A stretch of DNA of 64,000 nucleotides, taken from the NCBI GenBank assembly GCA_025355965.1, contig JANXYR010000082.1, forward strand, positions 62,001-126,000, read 5' to 3'. Positions 47,490 to 58,039 of this stretch are shown piece by piece; the first letter of the stretch is position 1, and every line of letters starts with the position of its first letter. The position numbers were made by a program, and so were the translations under genes. Source of the stretch: Geobacteraceae bacterium (lineage in GTDB: Bacteria; Desulfobacterota; Desulfuromonadia; Geobacterales; Pseudopelobacteraceae). The notes below the pieces were generated by a model. It ran no database searches, was not told the DNA's origin, and saw only the letters and a list, made by a program, of their open reading frames with translations.

Positions 47490-48605
47490 GTGCCTATATT
47501 ATGGGCAACCACGTCTATACTTACCACCATCATAGGTTATGCAGAGATTATTCTTTTAAAGATGCCGGAAGTAGATCCGCTGCACCAGTATGTCACACAG
47601 ATACGTGCGGCATCAGACCGGGCATCTCACCTCACGAAAGACCTCCTCCTGTTCAGCAGAAAACAGACCAGCGAGCGTAAGGCAATAGATCTGAATGAAT
47701 CAATTCGTAAGGTCGAAGTTTTCCTGAAAAGGATTATCCGGGCGGACATCACCTATAAAACCGATCTGCATAATGAAGCATTGCATCTTTTTGCTGACAG
47801 CTATCAGCTTGAACAGGTATTGATAAACTTGGCGACCAACGCCTGTGACGCGATGCCCGGCGGTGGCACCCTTACTGTGATCACAGACCGGGTCAATCTG
47901 GATGAACAGTTTGTTAAGACCAATTGTTTTGACAAACCAGGGCTGTACGCGAGCATAACCGTTTCCGACACCGGATATGGTATGGATGAAAAAACGAGGC
48001 TACGCGTTTTCGAGCCGTTCTTTACTACTAAGGAGATTGGCAAAGGAACGGGGCTTGGGCTGGCGGTCGCGTATGGCATCATCAAACAACATGAAGGGTT
48101 TGTGAACGTATCCAGCGAGGTGGGTAGCGGCACGACCTTCCATATATATCTGCCGCTTAGCACCGCTGAAACGTTGGATGTAGCTGAGATATCACCGTTG
48201 GAATTACCTATCGGCGGTTCAGAAACGATCCTGTTGGCAGAGGATGATGAAACTTTGTGCAAATTGATGACCAGAGTATTGAAAGAGTACGGTTACACGG
48301 TTATTACGGCTGTTGACGGTGCAGAAGCTGTGCGCAAATTCGCCGGGAACTCAGACAGCATTGATCTGGTCATACTCGACATTGTCATGCCGAACATGAA
48401 GGGGAATAAAGCTCTGGACGAAATCAGAAAAATACGACCTGCAGTGAATGCCATCTATGTCAGCGGCTATGCGGCTGATACTTTCCACGGGAAGACATCC
48501 CTCGAAGAGAGTGTGCCGATGTTGATCAAGCCGATGACTCCAACTGAGCTTTTGCTGGCCGTGCGCCGTCAGCTCAGCTTTAAGAAGGTATCGGACCACT
48601 TGTAA
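47490..48605 (+). pseudogene. 5'-truncated hybrid histidine kinase (HATPase-REC)
   Basis: A 371-codon open frame that begins in the middle of a HisKA domain: it reads SILTTIIGYAEIILL where relatives have [13 protein letters not shown], so the phospho-acceptor His and all upstream input domains are gone. The remainder is intact: HATPase with DTGYGMD and [10 protein letters not shown], and a receiver with VILDIVMPNMKG. The breakpoint lies near 47505-47515, about 90 bp from the nifH promoter. GTG at 47490 lacks a good ribosome site. It could still yield a receiver-bearing protein but not an autophosphorylating kinase. Closest relative here: 22049-24199. Confidence 0.75.
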
Positions 48606-48618
48606 CGATGAACAACAC

Positions 48619-48650
48619 AAAGCCGCAGAGCTCAAATATCTGCGGCTTTT
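48619..48650 (+). terminator. Intrinsic terminator after the truncated kinase
   Basis: AAAGCCGCAGA (48619-48629) pairs with TCTGCGGCTTT (48639-48649), followed by a short T-run. Also able to act for modC from the other strand (AAAGCCGCAGA...TTTGTGTTGTT). Confidence 0.8.
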
Positions 48651-48696
48651 GCACGTCACCACCCATTGTTGGTTCCTTTAGGGTCCTTATCTCTGG

Positions 48697-49755
48697 TCAA
48701 TTGGGGAGCATGCGAAAAGCAGATGCTTTGGCAGCGGCATAGATGGTGCTGCCCGGAGTGATGCACAATTCGTTGACCGCATCCTGGACAATCTCGGCAA
48801 TGAGTGTATTGCCGGCGCACTCCAGCTCTACGCCGATTTTGCCCCCCGAGTTGAAAAGGGAGCGGACGGTGCATTCCAGGAGGTTGCGGGCGCTGATGGC
48901 TTCCGGATGCTGCTTGAAGAGAATGATGTCCTTGGAAGAAAGCTCCGCCATGGATGCTTTACGGTCCGAGCCGACCGAAAGCAGGAGTTTTGAAGTGCCC
49001 CAGGGATAGGCAAAAAGCCCGGATTCAGCTGTCGGGCACCCCAGTTTCAGCAGGTTGATATAGCCGCTGAAGCTTTGCCCCATGCGATTACGCGCCAACT
49101 GTTCACTGCTGGTCTGCTCAACCAAGACACCCTTTTCAAATGCCAGTACCGTGTCGGCCATCAGACGCATCTCGACCAGAGAATGGGAGATGAACAGGTA
49201 CGGAATGCCAAACTGTTCGCTGACGCTCTTCAGATAAGGAATAATCTGGAAGCGAAGGGAATCGTCCAACGCCGAAAGAGGCTCGTCCATCAACAGCAGG
49301 CGCGGATTGGCCAGTATGGCACGTCCCAGGGCTACACGCTGTTTTTCCCCACCCGACAGGTTTGTGACCCCACGCTCCAGGAACCCATCCAGTTTAAGCA
49401 CTGCAACCAGTGTATCAAAGTCGATGGTGCGGTATTCCGCCGGGCAGCGTTTATATCCGTAGAGCAGGTTGTTCCTGACATTCAGGTGTGGGAAGAGGGA
49501 GTGCTGCTGGAAGACCATCGCGATACGCCGCTGTTCGGGACGACGATTGATCCCTTTCACGCTGCTGAAAAGGTTATCTCCATCCAACGCCACCTCGCCG
49601 CTGTCCGGTTTCACAAGTCCCGCCAATATACTCACCAAGGTCGACTTTCCACTGCCCGAAGTGCCGAATATGCCGATTCTGTCACCACTGACAGTAAAAT
49701 CGACTGACAGGGTAAATGCCCCAAAACTCTTGTCTATCTTCATGGAGAGTTGCAT
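48697..49755 (-). CDS. modC: Molybdate ABC transporter ATPase
   Basis: A 352-residue ABC ATPase: Walker A GTSGSGKSTL, signature LSGGEKQRVALGRA, Walker B LLLMDEPLSALD, then a C-terminal molybdate-binding TOBE/Mop domain at about 280-350 (ISARNLLECTVRSLF, AGNTLIAEIVQDAV). ATG at 49755 with GGAGGGGG upstream, 1 nt after the modB stop. Powers molybdate import, needed for FeMo-cofactor. Confidence 0.95.
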   Translation of the reverse strand: MQLSMKIDKSFGAFTLSVDFTVSGDRIGIFGTSGSGKSTLVSILAGLVKPDSGEVALDGDNLFSSVKGINRRPEQRRIAMVFQQHSLFPHLNVRNNLLYGYKRCPAEYRTIDFDTLVAVLKLDGFLERGVTNLSGGEKQRVALGRAILANPRLLLMDEPLSALDDSLRFQIIPYLKSVSEQFGIPYLFISHSLVEMRLMADTVLAFEKGVLVEQTSSEQLARNRMGQSFSGYINLLKLGCPTAESGLFAYPWGTSKLLLSVGSDRKASMAELSSKDIILFKQHPEAISARNLLECTVRSLFNSGGKIGVELECAGNTLIAEIVQDAVNELCITPGSTIYAAAKASAFRMLPN

Positions 49756-49756
49756 A

Positions 49757-50446
49757 TCACCCCCTCCGAAGCAAATTGCGGGCGTTAGGGCGCCAGGCGT
49801 AGAGTGCCAGAAGCACAATGAATGAAAATATCAGCATGACGGCGGCCATGCGGTGAGCCTGAGCGTACTCTAACGCCTCCACATGGTCGTAAATCTGAAC
49901 CGAGGCGACGCGGGTGGCACCGGGAATGTTGCCGCCGATCATCAGCACCACGCCAAACTCTCCAACTGTATGGGCAAAGGTCAAAATGGAGGCGGTAAGG
50001 TACCCGGGCAGAGCCATTGGAAGTGCAACGGTAAAAAAAGTATCCAGTGGCGAGGCGCCGAGGGTGGCAGCAACCTCCATCGGCCTATCGCCAATGGACT
50101 CAAAGGCATTCTGCAGCGGCTGCACCATAAACGGCAGGGAGTAGAAAACCGACGCGAGCACCAGCCCCCAGAAAGTGAACGGTAGTGCTCCGATGCCCAG
50201 AGCGCTGGTCAGGTGTCCCAGCGGACCGTTTGGTCCCATGGCAAGCAGCAGGTAGAAACCAAGCACCGACGGCGGCAGCACAAGTGGCAGAGCTACGGTT
50301 GCACTAATCGGCCCTTTCCAGCGCGAGCGACTACGGGCCAGCCACCAGGCGACCGGAGTGCCGACCACCAGCAGGATGGCGGTGACAATTGATGCGAGTC
50401 TGATTGTCAGCCAGATCGCCTGGATGTCGCTAGTGTCGAGGAACAT
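49757..50446 (-). CDS. modB: Molybdate ABC transporter permease
   Basis: A 229-residue inner-membrane permease with about five helices and the EAA loop [25 protein letters not shown]-type segment near residues 130-155, the docking site for ModC. Follows modA by 11 nt and precedes modC by 1 nt. Confidence 0.94.
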   Translation of the reverse strand: MFLDTSDIQAIWLTIRLASIVTAILLVVGTPVAWWLARSRSRWKGPISATVALPLVLPPSVLGFYLLLAMGPNGPLGHLTSALGIGALPFTFWGLVLASVFYSLPFMVQPLQNAFESIGDRPMEVAATLGASPLDTFFTVALPMALPGYLTASILTFAHTVGEFGVVLMIGGNIPGATRVASVQIYDHVEALEYAQAHRMAAVMLIFSFIVLLALYAWRPNARNLLRRG

Positions 50447-50457
50447 GTTAGTACCTG

Positions 50458-51243
<786 letters not shown>

Positions 51244-51250
51244 CTACTAA

Positions 51251-52066
51251 TCAGTTTACACCGATGATGACACTGGATGCCTTGAACAGGGTGCAGGCAT
51301 GGCTGCCAAACTTCAGTTCAAGCCGGATAGCGCTGTCATGGGTAATGACGGCGCTGACGGTGTTGCCACCGCCGATCTCGACATCCACCTCGGTATTGAC
51401 CGGTCCTTCGATGATCTTGGTAACGGTGCCGCAGAAGATGTTGCGGGCACTGAGTTTTGCATCGTGCAGGTCAGTGCCGATGATGACCGAGCTGGCCTTG
51501 ACAATTGCATAGGCCTCATTGCCTATGATGAGCCCAAGATTATCGATGGCGCCGTTGGTCACTACGGCTGTCAGTGGAACGCCCCCTTTAAGGGATAGGG
51601 TCACTTCAGCGTTGACAGCGCCCTTCGTAATGTTGGTTACTGTACCTGTAAATGTATTACGTGCGCTGACTTTCATGGATATCCTCCGTAAAAATTGGTA
51701 CAGGCTATCGGTATCACCGAGCCTGCTTTCCAGGTTGTCCAGAAATTTGCGGTGCTCTTCCTGGATGGTTTTGAACTGCTCTATTACCTTTTTCCCTTCG
51801 GCGGTGAGACTGGTGCCGCCCCCCCCCTTGCCGCCTGTCAGGCGGTCTACAAGGGGCTTTTCGGCCATGTTGTTGATCATATTGACCGTATCCCAGGCAT
51901 TCTTGTAGCTGATGCCGACAGCTTTCGCGGCTTTGGTGATCGACCCAAGTTCATCGATCTTTTCCAACAGGTTGATTCGCCCCCCCCCAAGGAATTTATC
52001 GTCAGCTCTTTTTAACCAAAGTGAGCCGGAAAGAGCAGTAGTTGATCTGCTTGGTACACACTTCAT
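51251..52066 (-). CDS. modE: Molybdate-responsive transcription regulator
   Basis: A 271-residue ModE with an N-terminal winged helix (about 20-110; GSITKAAKAVGISYKNAWDTV) and two C-terminal TOBE/Mop repeats (about 130-195 and 200-270; SARNTFTGTVTNI and SARNIFCGTVTKI) that bind molybdate. Mo-bound ModE usually represses modABC. ATG at 52066 chosen because AGAGAGGAAC precedes it; the frame extends 8 codons further. A well-matched ModE operator lies about 100 bp upstream, so the modE-modABC operon is probably autoregulated. Confidence 0.94.
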   Translation of the reverse strand: MKCVPSRSTTALSGSLWLKRADDKFLGGGRINLLEKIDELGSITKAAKAVGISYKNAWDTVNMINNMAEKPLVDRLTGGKGGGGTSLTAEGKKVIEQFKTIQEEHRKFLDNLESRLGDTDSLYQFLRRISMKVSARNTFTGTVTNITKGAVNAEVTLSLKGGVPLTAVVTNGAIDNLGLIIGNEAYAIVKASSVIIGTDLHDAKLSARNIFCGTVTKIIEGPVNTEVDVEIGGGNTVSAVITHDSAIRLELKFGSHACTLFKASSVIIGVN

Positions 52067-52167
52067 ATTTGTTCCTCTCTCCTTATCCATATATCAAGTG
52101 TCATGCCAATTAATAAAAAACAGATAAAGCCATATATATCAGAGGATTGACCCGACATCATCCCAAG

Positions 52168-52191
52168 CGTTATATCTCATATTACATAACG
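52168..52191. promoter_or_regulatory. ModE operator
   Basis: CGTTATAT-N7-TACATAACG, a near-perfect palindrome with the same half-sites and 24-bp length as the E. coli modA operator as I recall it. About 100 bp upstream of modE, on the 52067-52350 intergenic region. A 30-codon + strand frame with a GGGAGGAG ribosome site (52287-52379) lies further upstream; its coding status is doubtful. Confidence 0.8.
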
Positions 52192-52350
52192 CCTGGCCAA
52201 CAAATAATCAGTCGCCCAAAAATAGTGCAGAAGGTTGCAATACAAATCCGGCAACAAAGCTTTGATATCGTTCGGGAGGAGCACTTATGAAACCACTTGA
52301 CAGGGACACAGCAAAAAAACTGTTCGACCATTATAAGCCTAAGCAGATTT

Positions 52351-53643
52351 TCAAAACAAAATTTGGGCCTGAAACCTGATTTGCTGATCATCAGTTGGGT
52401 TCGCGCCGCTCGTTGATGCAATGGCCGCCTGTTTATGGACATTGGTATAATCAGCCTGAAGCTTCAGGTTATTGTTATTGATATACCACGAAACGGCAGC
52501 ACTGTTTTCGACCCAGTGGTCGTTAGCTACATCGCGATTCGGGTCCAGGTACGAATAGCGGTAGGCAAGCTCTACCTGCTTCGGAATTACGAAATATCCC
52601 GCCTGGGCATAAAACCCTTCGGCCCGCAGTTTATGATTTGTACTCTGTCCTTTGGCCTGAGCGCCAAAATACTCACCGGAGACGAAAAATCCTTGCCATT
52701 TTAATGCGCCGTCAATGCCGAACGTGTTGAAATCAAGTGGCTCGGAACTGCCAAATTTTTGCGCGGTCGGCATGATTGGACTGCCGATACCGTACCAACC
52801 TGAACTTTTGGTAAAGCCGATGTTATTAGGTTCTCCGACATAAATTGTATTTCTATAAAAGTTGGCTCCAACCGACAATAAAGGTTTTACACTGTTGTCA
52901 ATATCGGACTCTGAGTACTTTACATCCCCCAAGGGATTGGCTGTGATGCGTGCTGCAAAGGCATTATCTGTCGTGGTGCGATACGTATTCTGCCCGACGC
53001 CGCCAACTCCGGCGATGTTATAATTGACAAGCCCGTCGGCGATCTTGCCATGAATCATCAGGCCGGTATCATAGCCAGGGGCAAAGGCGCTTGTCACGAT
53101 CGACTGGTCAACAAACTGAAGAGCGGTAGAAGACGTTAAAAACTGACGGCCAAACGGAACCTTGTCCTGGCCGAAACGAAATTGCACTTCGTCACGCAGT
53201 CGGTAGTTCATCCAGGTTTCTTCCAATATCCCGCCGTTGCTGGTTGTGCCTCCGGCTATATTTGAAAAATTCAAGAACAGTCGATAGGTAAGATCCTTTG
53301 AATAGGCGTTGCCGTTAAACATCAGCTTGATGCCCTTCAACTCGAATTTACTGGAGTCCTGAGTCCGCTTGACGGCTGTGTCGTTGACACTGTCGAGATC
53401 CATCAGGGTATAGCGGATCTTGAATAAACCGACCATGGAGCTACTAAATCTCCCGTCGTCAGAGGTGAGGTTGAAACCTTCCCCCAACTTGTACTTTACC
53501 GGGCGACTCTTCACAATCTCCTTGTAGTCATCCTCCGTGATCACCCCTTTTTCTTTCAGCACATCTTCCAGACTCCTGGCAGAAGCACCACTGGCCAGTA
53601 CAGCAATCAATCCTAAAGCGGGCAATGCGATCATCCTTTTCAT
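52351..53643 (-). CDS. Outer-membrane porin (OprO/OprP phosphate-selective type)
   Basis: A 430-residue exported protein with signal peptide (about 1-22), a short helical segment (LEDVLKEKGVITEDDYKEI) and a beta-barrel of alternating aromatic strands ending in QIRFQAQILF with the C-terminal Phe needed for barrel assembly. EETWMNYRLRDEVQFRFGQDKVPFGRQF is typical of OprO/P-type porins, which favour oxyanions. Only 34 nt after the kinase gene at 53678-56317, in the same direction, so it may be the outer-membrane component of the same sensing or uptake unit. Confidence 0.86.
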   Translation of the reverse strand: MKRMIALPALGLIAVLASGASARSLEDVLKEKGVITEDDYKEIVKSRPVKYKLGEGFNLTSDDGRFSSSMVGLFKIRYTLMDLDSVNDTAVKRTQDSSKFELKGIKLMFNGNAYSKDLTYRLFLNFSNIAGGTTSNGGILEETWMNYRLRDEVQFRFGQDKVPFGRQFLTSSTALQFVDQSIVTSAFAPGYDTGLMIHGKIADGLVNYNIAGVGGVGQNTYRTTTDNAFAARITANPLGDVKYSESDIDNSVKPLLSVGANFYRNTIYVGEPNNIGFTKSSGWYGIGSPIMPTAQKFGSSEPLDFNTFGIDGALKWQGFFVSGEYFGAQAKGQSTNHKLRAEGFYAQAGYFVIPKQVELAYRYSYLDPNRDVANDHWVENSAAVSWYINNNNLKLQADYTNVHKQAAIASTSGANPTDDQQIRFQAQILF

Positions 53644-53677
53644 AGAGACCTCCTTGGGTCAACATGGTTACAGGTTT

Positions 53678-56317
53678 TCAGGAATCAATGACCTTCTTGA
53701 TAGCAAGTGCAAGGCTGGTAATGGTGTAGGGCTTTTGCAGAAAATCCTTTACTCCGAGGGTAAGAATCTCCTCCACCCGCTTATCCTTGCGAAATCCCGA
53801 GGCAAGGAGCACCTTTACGGCCGGATTGATTTTCTGCATCTCGATAAAGGCCTCCCGGCCGGACATGACCGGCATGGCCATGTCGAGCAACACCGCTTTG
53901 ATCCGGTCCTGATGCTGCCGGTAGAGATCAACCCCCTCCTGACCGTTGGCTGCTGTGAGCACTGAATAGCCAACAACCTGCAAGGCTTCTTCCGCCATGT
54001 CCCGAACGAGTTCATCGTCATCCACAACCAGGATCAGTCCCTCTCCCCCGACAATAGCGGGGGCCGGCACGGCAGAGAGAGAGTCGCCTGCGCGGATCAG
54101 CACAGGGAGATATACATTGAATGTGGAGCCGTGCCCAAGTTCTGAATAAACATCGATGAAGCCCTGCTGCTGACGGACGATGTTGTAGACCATAGCCAAG
54201 CCGAGGCCGGTGCCTTTGCCTTGCTCTTTGGTGGTGAAAAACGGGTCGAAAATCTTGGCTGCGGTTTTGGTATCCATGCCTACCCCGGTGTCGCTCACCG
54301 AGATCCGCCAGTAGGAGCTGCCGGTTGCCTCGGGGTGTTTTTTCTGGAACACCGGGTCCACCGTGATCTTATCGATAGAGACACTCAAGGTGCCACCCCA
54401 GGGCGGGGCTTCCCTCATGATGGTCATGGCGTGTACCGCGTTGATGCAGAGATTCAGCAGCACCTGCTCGATTTCGGTGGTGTCCGCAAGCACGTAGGCC
54501 GGCTCCGATGCCGGATATTCCACCATCTTCACGGACTTGTCGAAGGTGTTCTCCCCTATCTTGCGGACATGTTTGAGGGAGAGATTCACGTCCACAGGCG
54601 CCAGATCGGTTTGCTGCCTGCAAGACAGGGTGAGCAGCTGCCGTACCATGTCCACCGCCCGCTGCCCTGCGGTTTCCATACGCTCAAGTCGCTCCCCCAT
54701 CTCTGTGGCCGACAGACCCTGGGGGCTCTTGAGCTTGTATTGGACCAGAGAGAGATTGCCCATAATGGCAGCCAAAACGTTGTTAAAGTCATGGGCCAGA
54801 CCCCCGGCAAGGGTACCGATGGATTCCATCTTCTGGGCCTGCCGCAGCTGTTGTTCCTTGTTCTCAAGCTCTGTAATGTCATCGAAGCGGATGGCCACCC
54901 CGGCGATGCCGTTGGCAACCAGAGGGAAGAAGGTCATGTTATAGAGATGCGTGGTGTCCTGCCCCACCTGTTCACGATAAAGGGTCAGCGAATCCCGGCA
55001 GTGGTTGGTCTCATCGACCTGTTGGGCGTATTTATTGAAGATCGGAGCAATATCATAAATTTTTTGGCCGATTGCTTCATGGGAGGAGATGCCGGTAAGT
55101 TTGCAGGCCGCAGTATTCCATTGGGTAACCGTGGAATCGGCGTCCAGGGTAACGAGCATAGAGGGCATTGATTCGATGATGTTGTTCAGATAGTTTCGAA
55201 TCCGTGCAATCTCGCGTTCTGCGGTTTTCTGCTCGGTAATGTCACGGATCATTCCCTCATATTTGCTTACCGCCCCATCCAATTCAAGAACCACATGGCA
55301 GGTCAGGGAGGCGATGATTGGGGTGCTGTTGTTTGCAATCAGGGTCAGCGCGTAATCCTTGGCAAATCCCTGGGTATCTATCTGCTCCTTAAACCGGGAA
55401 AAAGATTCCTCGTTTTCAAAAATGCTGGCAAACAGGTTCCTGCCGAGCATGGTATCCCGCGAATCACCGCCGAGTATGGAGATGAATGCCGGATTCACGT
55501 CCAGCAGTTCCCCTTTTTCGTTGGCCACGAAGATCCCCTCCATGGCCCGCTCGAACAGATGGCGGAATTTTTGTTCCGAATTCTGGAGCGCCAGCTCCCT
55601 AGAGGCGATGGTGCTTGCCATAACTCGCAGGGCGTGGGAAAAATGCTCCAGCTCCAGTACCCATGTGGGCCTCGGAATCTCCACGTTGAAATTGCCCTTG
55701 GTGATGCTGTCGGTCGCCTGCATAAACCGCCGAACAGGTTCGCTCATACGCTGGGCCAGTAGCGAGCCAACAAAAATGGCTAAAAGCCAGAGACCAAGGC
55801 CGATAAGCGCAGCGTTTAGTTGTACCCTTTGCAGATGGGTAAGGATCAGTTTCGTGGATAGAAAAACCCGGGTTCTCCCCAACACCGTCTTGCCAACAAC
55901 AATGGGCGCGGTGATTATCAGCTGCTGCTTGTCGTCGATTTTGACGCAAAGATCCTGTTCCTTCTCCTTGGAAAGACAACTCCCCTGGGGATCTTCTACC
56001 ATATGGGTGCCCATCAGCTTCACCTCGGAAGCAGCCAGGATATTCCACTGGCTATCCGCGATCTGGATGGCATTAACATTGACCCTGGAAGAAAATTCCC
56101 GCACATACTCTTCGAGTGGGGCGTAGTTTTCCGTTATGAGGTGGTCGGCCACGGCAAAGGAGGTGTTGAGAGTGATGGTCTTGCCGTAATCCGTAAGACT
56201 TTTGATGGCATGATCCCTGAACAGTCCGGAATACAGAGCAATCAACGCGGCGGTCAGCAGCAGGGTGATGACCGTACAGTAGGCAATCAGATGGGTGCGG
56301 AAGCGGAAGGAAATCAT
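53678..56317 (-). CDS. Hybrid histidine kinase, periplasmic sensor-HAMP-PAS-PAS-kinase-REC
   Basis: An 879-residue inner-membrane kinase. Helices at about 11-31 and 165-187 bound a periplasmic domain; HAMP at about 188-240; PAS at about 245-370 and 372-490; kinase core with acceptor in [17 protein letters not shown]; HATPase with DTGVGMD and [11 protein letters not shown]-terminal receiver with [14 protein letters not shown] shares a base with the stop of the PhnD-like gene (TGATG), so the two are translationally coupled and the binding protein is the likely ligand sensor. Confidence 0.89.
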   Translation of the reverse strand: MISFRFRTHLIAYCTVITLLLTAALIALYSGLFRDHAIKSLTDYGKTITLNTSFAVADHLITENYAPLEEYVREFSSRVNVNAIQIADSQWNILAASEVKLMGTHMVEDPQGSCLSKEKEQDLCVKIDDKQQLIITAPIVVGKTVLGRTRVFLSTKLILTHLQRVQLNAALIGLGLWLLAIFVGSLLAQRMSEPVRRFMQATDSITKGNFNVEIPRPTWVLELEHFSHALRVMASTIASRELALQNSEQKFRHLFERAMEGIFVANEKGELLDVNPAFISILGGDSRDTMLGRNLFASIFENEESFSRFKEQIDTQGFAKDYALTLIANNSTPIIASLTCHVVLELDGAVSKYEGMIRDITEQKTAEREIARIRNYLNNIIESMPSMLVTLDADSTVTQWNTAACKLTGISSHEAIGQKIYDIAPIFNKYAQQVDETNHCRDSLTLYREQVGQDTTHLYNMTFFPLVANGIAGVAIRFDDITELENKEQQLRQAQKMESIGTLAGGLAHDFNNVLAAIMGNLSLVQYKLKSPQGLSATEMGERLERMETAGQRAVDMVRQLLTLSCRQQTDLAPVDVNLSLKHVRKIGENTFDKSVKMVEYPASEPAYVLADTTEIEQVLLNLCINAVHAMTIMREAPPWGGTLSVSIDKITVDPVFQKKHPEATGSSYWRISVSDTGVGMDTKTAAKIFDPFFTTKEQGKGTGLGLAMVYNIVRQQQGFIDVYSELGHGSTFNVYLPVLIRAGDSLSAVPAPAIVGGEGLILVVDDDELVRDMAEEALQVVGYSVLTAANGQEGVDLYRQHQDRIKAVLLDMAMPVMSGREAFIEMQKINPAVKVLLASGFRKDKRVEEILTLGVKDFLQKPYTITSLALAIKKVIDS

Positions 56318-57186
56318 CAGTGCTGCCTGAAGAATTCGCTGTCTTTGATGATCTTGTAGAACTGGTCGTAGTCACCTTTGGTTGCGCCAACTATTTTGTT
56401 GATCTGCAGGCTCTTCAGAATTTCAAGATCCTCCGGCTTGCCTGGAGAAAGTGAGGTCAGTACCTCCCGGAAGGCGGCAACCGTGCGCTGGTCCATGCCG
56501 TTTTTGACCACAAAGGGAAACTGGGGGATTTCAGGGGAACGTGCAATTACCCGGAACTGGTCCTTGAGTGCAACAAAATCCGGTGTCTCAAGGATGTCAA
56601 GCCTGAGCAGTCCAGCATCGTATTTCTTATTGAGGACTCCGTAAATGACAGTATCAACCTTGCCAAGAAACTGGATGTCCAGATCCTTTGCGAAATCGAT
56701 CTTTTTTTTGGCAAGCAGATCCTTGAAGAACATGTAGCCGGCGAAAGAGTGTTCGCCGATGGCGGCAATTTTCTTCCCCTTGCACTGTTCGATGGTAGTG
56801 ATCCCGCTGTCCTTTCGTACGATGGCCCCGCCCCAGAAGGAGGGCACTCCCTTGGCGATCACCGTGTATCCAGCCGGCAGCATCTTGTAGTAGACGGTCG
56901 TCGAGGGAAAAGCCAGATCGTATTCTCCGGCCAACCCCTTGGCCAGAAAGGATGCGGCGTCCGGGGCCGAAACAAGCTGCACCTTTTTCCCCAGTTTTTT
57001 CTCAAGCCGGGCGACAATGGGGCCAAAGACCTCAATCACACTCTTGGGCGACTTGTAGGGGAACACAGCGAACTTGATGATGTTTGGCGCTTCATGCGCC
57101 GGAGAGGGATTTGGAATCACCACACCCCACAGGGTCAGAAGAAGAAAAACAAACATGGCTGTCGGTCTGATCAGTATCCCGAACAT
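56317..57186 (-). CDS. PhnD-like periplasmic substrate-binding protein
   Basis: A 289-residue secreted protein: signal peptide at about 1-30 (TAMFVFLLLTLWGVVIPNPSPAHA-type), then a PhnD fold with KFAVFPYKSPKSVIEVFGPIV, GEYDLAFPSTTVYYKML and CKGKKIAAIGEHSFAGYMFF. I chose the ATG at 57186 because GGGAGGAAA precedes it; the frame extends 25 codons further without a signal. Leads a unit with a hybrid kinase and a porin but no ABC permease, so sensing rather than uptake is inferred. Second PhnD-like/kinase pair in the window. Confidence 0.86.
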   Translation of the reverse strand: MFGILIRPTAMFVFLLLTLWGVVIPNPSPAHEAPNIIKFAVFPYKSPKSVIEVFGPIVARLEKKLGKKVQLVSAPDAASFLAKGLAGEYDLAFPSTTVYYKMLPAGYTVIAKGVPSFWGGAIVRKDSGITTIEQCKGKKIAAIGEHSFAGYMFFKDLLAKKKIDFAKDLDIQFLGKVDTVIYGVLNKKYDAGLLRLDILETPDFVALKDQFRVIARSPEIPQFPFVVKNGMDQRTVAAFREVLTSLSPGKPEDLEILKSLQINKIVGATKGDYDQFYKIIKDSEFFRQH

Positions 57187-57231
57187 CGTGTTTCCTCCCA
57201 GGGTGGCTATAATCGGAGTGTTGTTCTGTGA

Positions 57232-57261
57232 ACTATAGATGGTTCCGTGCTCTGCTGTCAA
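57232..57261 (-). promoter_or_regulatory. Sigma70-type promoter of PhnD-like/kinase/porin unit
   Basis: On the - strand TTGACA (57256-57261), 18-nt spacer, TATAGT (57232-57237), about 45 bp before the ATG at 57186. Confidence 0.6.
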
Positions 57262-57349
57262 TCAAACTACGGCACAGGCATTACGAAAGCAGATTAAATC
57301 AGAAAGCCGCTGATGGCAAAAACAAGAGGGTATGTGGCTTGGATATCTT

Positions 57350-58039
57350 TTATTGTAGCACTCTGACACTCTGAAGAAAATTGTGCAGAAACCGACAGGC
57401 AGTTGTACTATAATTTTCCTCTTCGCGGCAAAAGTCAGCCACGAGTTCCTCAGTTCTTTCAATAGTTGAACGATCCCAAGCGCACCAGTCCCGAATAATT
57501 TCTTCTGTCACCTCGGGATGAAACTGCAATCCCCACGCAGATTCCCCCACACGAAAAGCCTGGTGGGGACATACGTCTGATGATGCTAGCAGCACTCCGC
57601 CTGCTGGAATATCAAAACTGTCATGGTGCCACTGGAAGGTGCTGAACGTCTCTGAAATCCCCCTGAAAAGCCGGTCAGTTTTTCCTTCCTCTGTAAGCGC
57701 CACGTTCAAAACACCGAGCTCTTCCCAACGATTGGAGACAACCTGCGCGCCAAGGACAGCCGCCAGCAGCTGCGCGCCAAGACAGATCCCGAGATATGGA
57801 ATCCCGGTAGCCACTACTGCACGAATAAGGTTTTTAAGGTCGCCGAGAAACGGATGCCGACTGTCGTCATTGGCTCCCATGGCGCCCCCCATGACTATCA
57901 GCGCCGAAATCTGATCCTTTTCCGGGAGCAGCTCCCCGCGATAAGGGTTGTTGACAATATACGGGATGGTCAGGCCGTCAAGTATGTTTCCCGGAGGCAC
58001 TTCCGGATCATTCTGGATGATATGCAGCATGCCTTTCAT
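57350..58039 (-). CDS. Class I glutamine amidotransferase (GMP-synthase-like)
   Basis: A 229-residue protein with the nucleophile Cys in LGICLGAQLLAAVLGA (about residue 85) and the catalytic His/Glu in WGLQFHPEVTEE (about 170-180). It is of the GATase1 family often annotated as GMP synthase-like; no synthetase domain is fused. It would release ammonia from glutamine or act as a gamma-glutamyl hydrolase. Last gene of the nifB operon, overlapping the macro-domain gene by 4 nt, which links it to nitrogen metabolism. Substrate unknown. Confidence 0.82.
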   Translation of the reverse strand: MKGMLHIIQNDPEVPPGNILDGLTIPYIVNNPYRGELLPEKDQISALIVMGGAMGANDDSRHPFLGDLKNLIRAVVATGIPYLGICLGAQLLAAVLGAQVVSNRWEELGVLNVALTEEGKTDRLFRGISETFSTFQWHHDSFDIPAGGVLLASSDVCPHQAFRVGESAWGLQFHPEVTEEIIRDWCAWDRSTIERTEELVADFCREEENYSTTACRFLHNFLQSVRVLQ

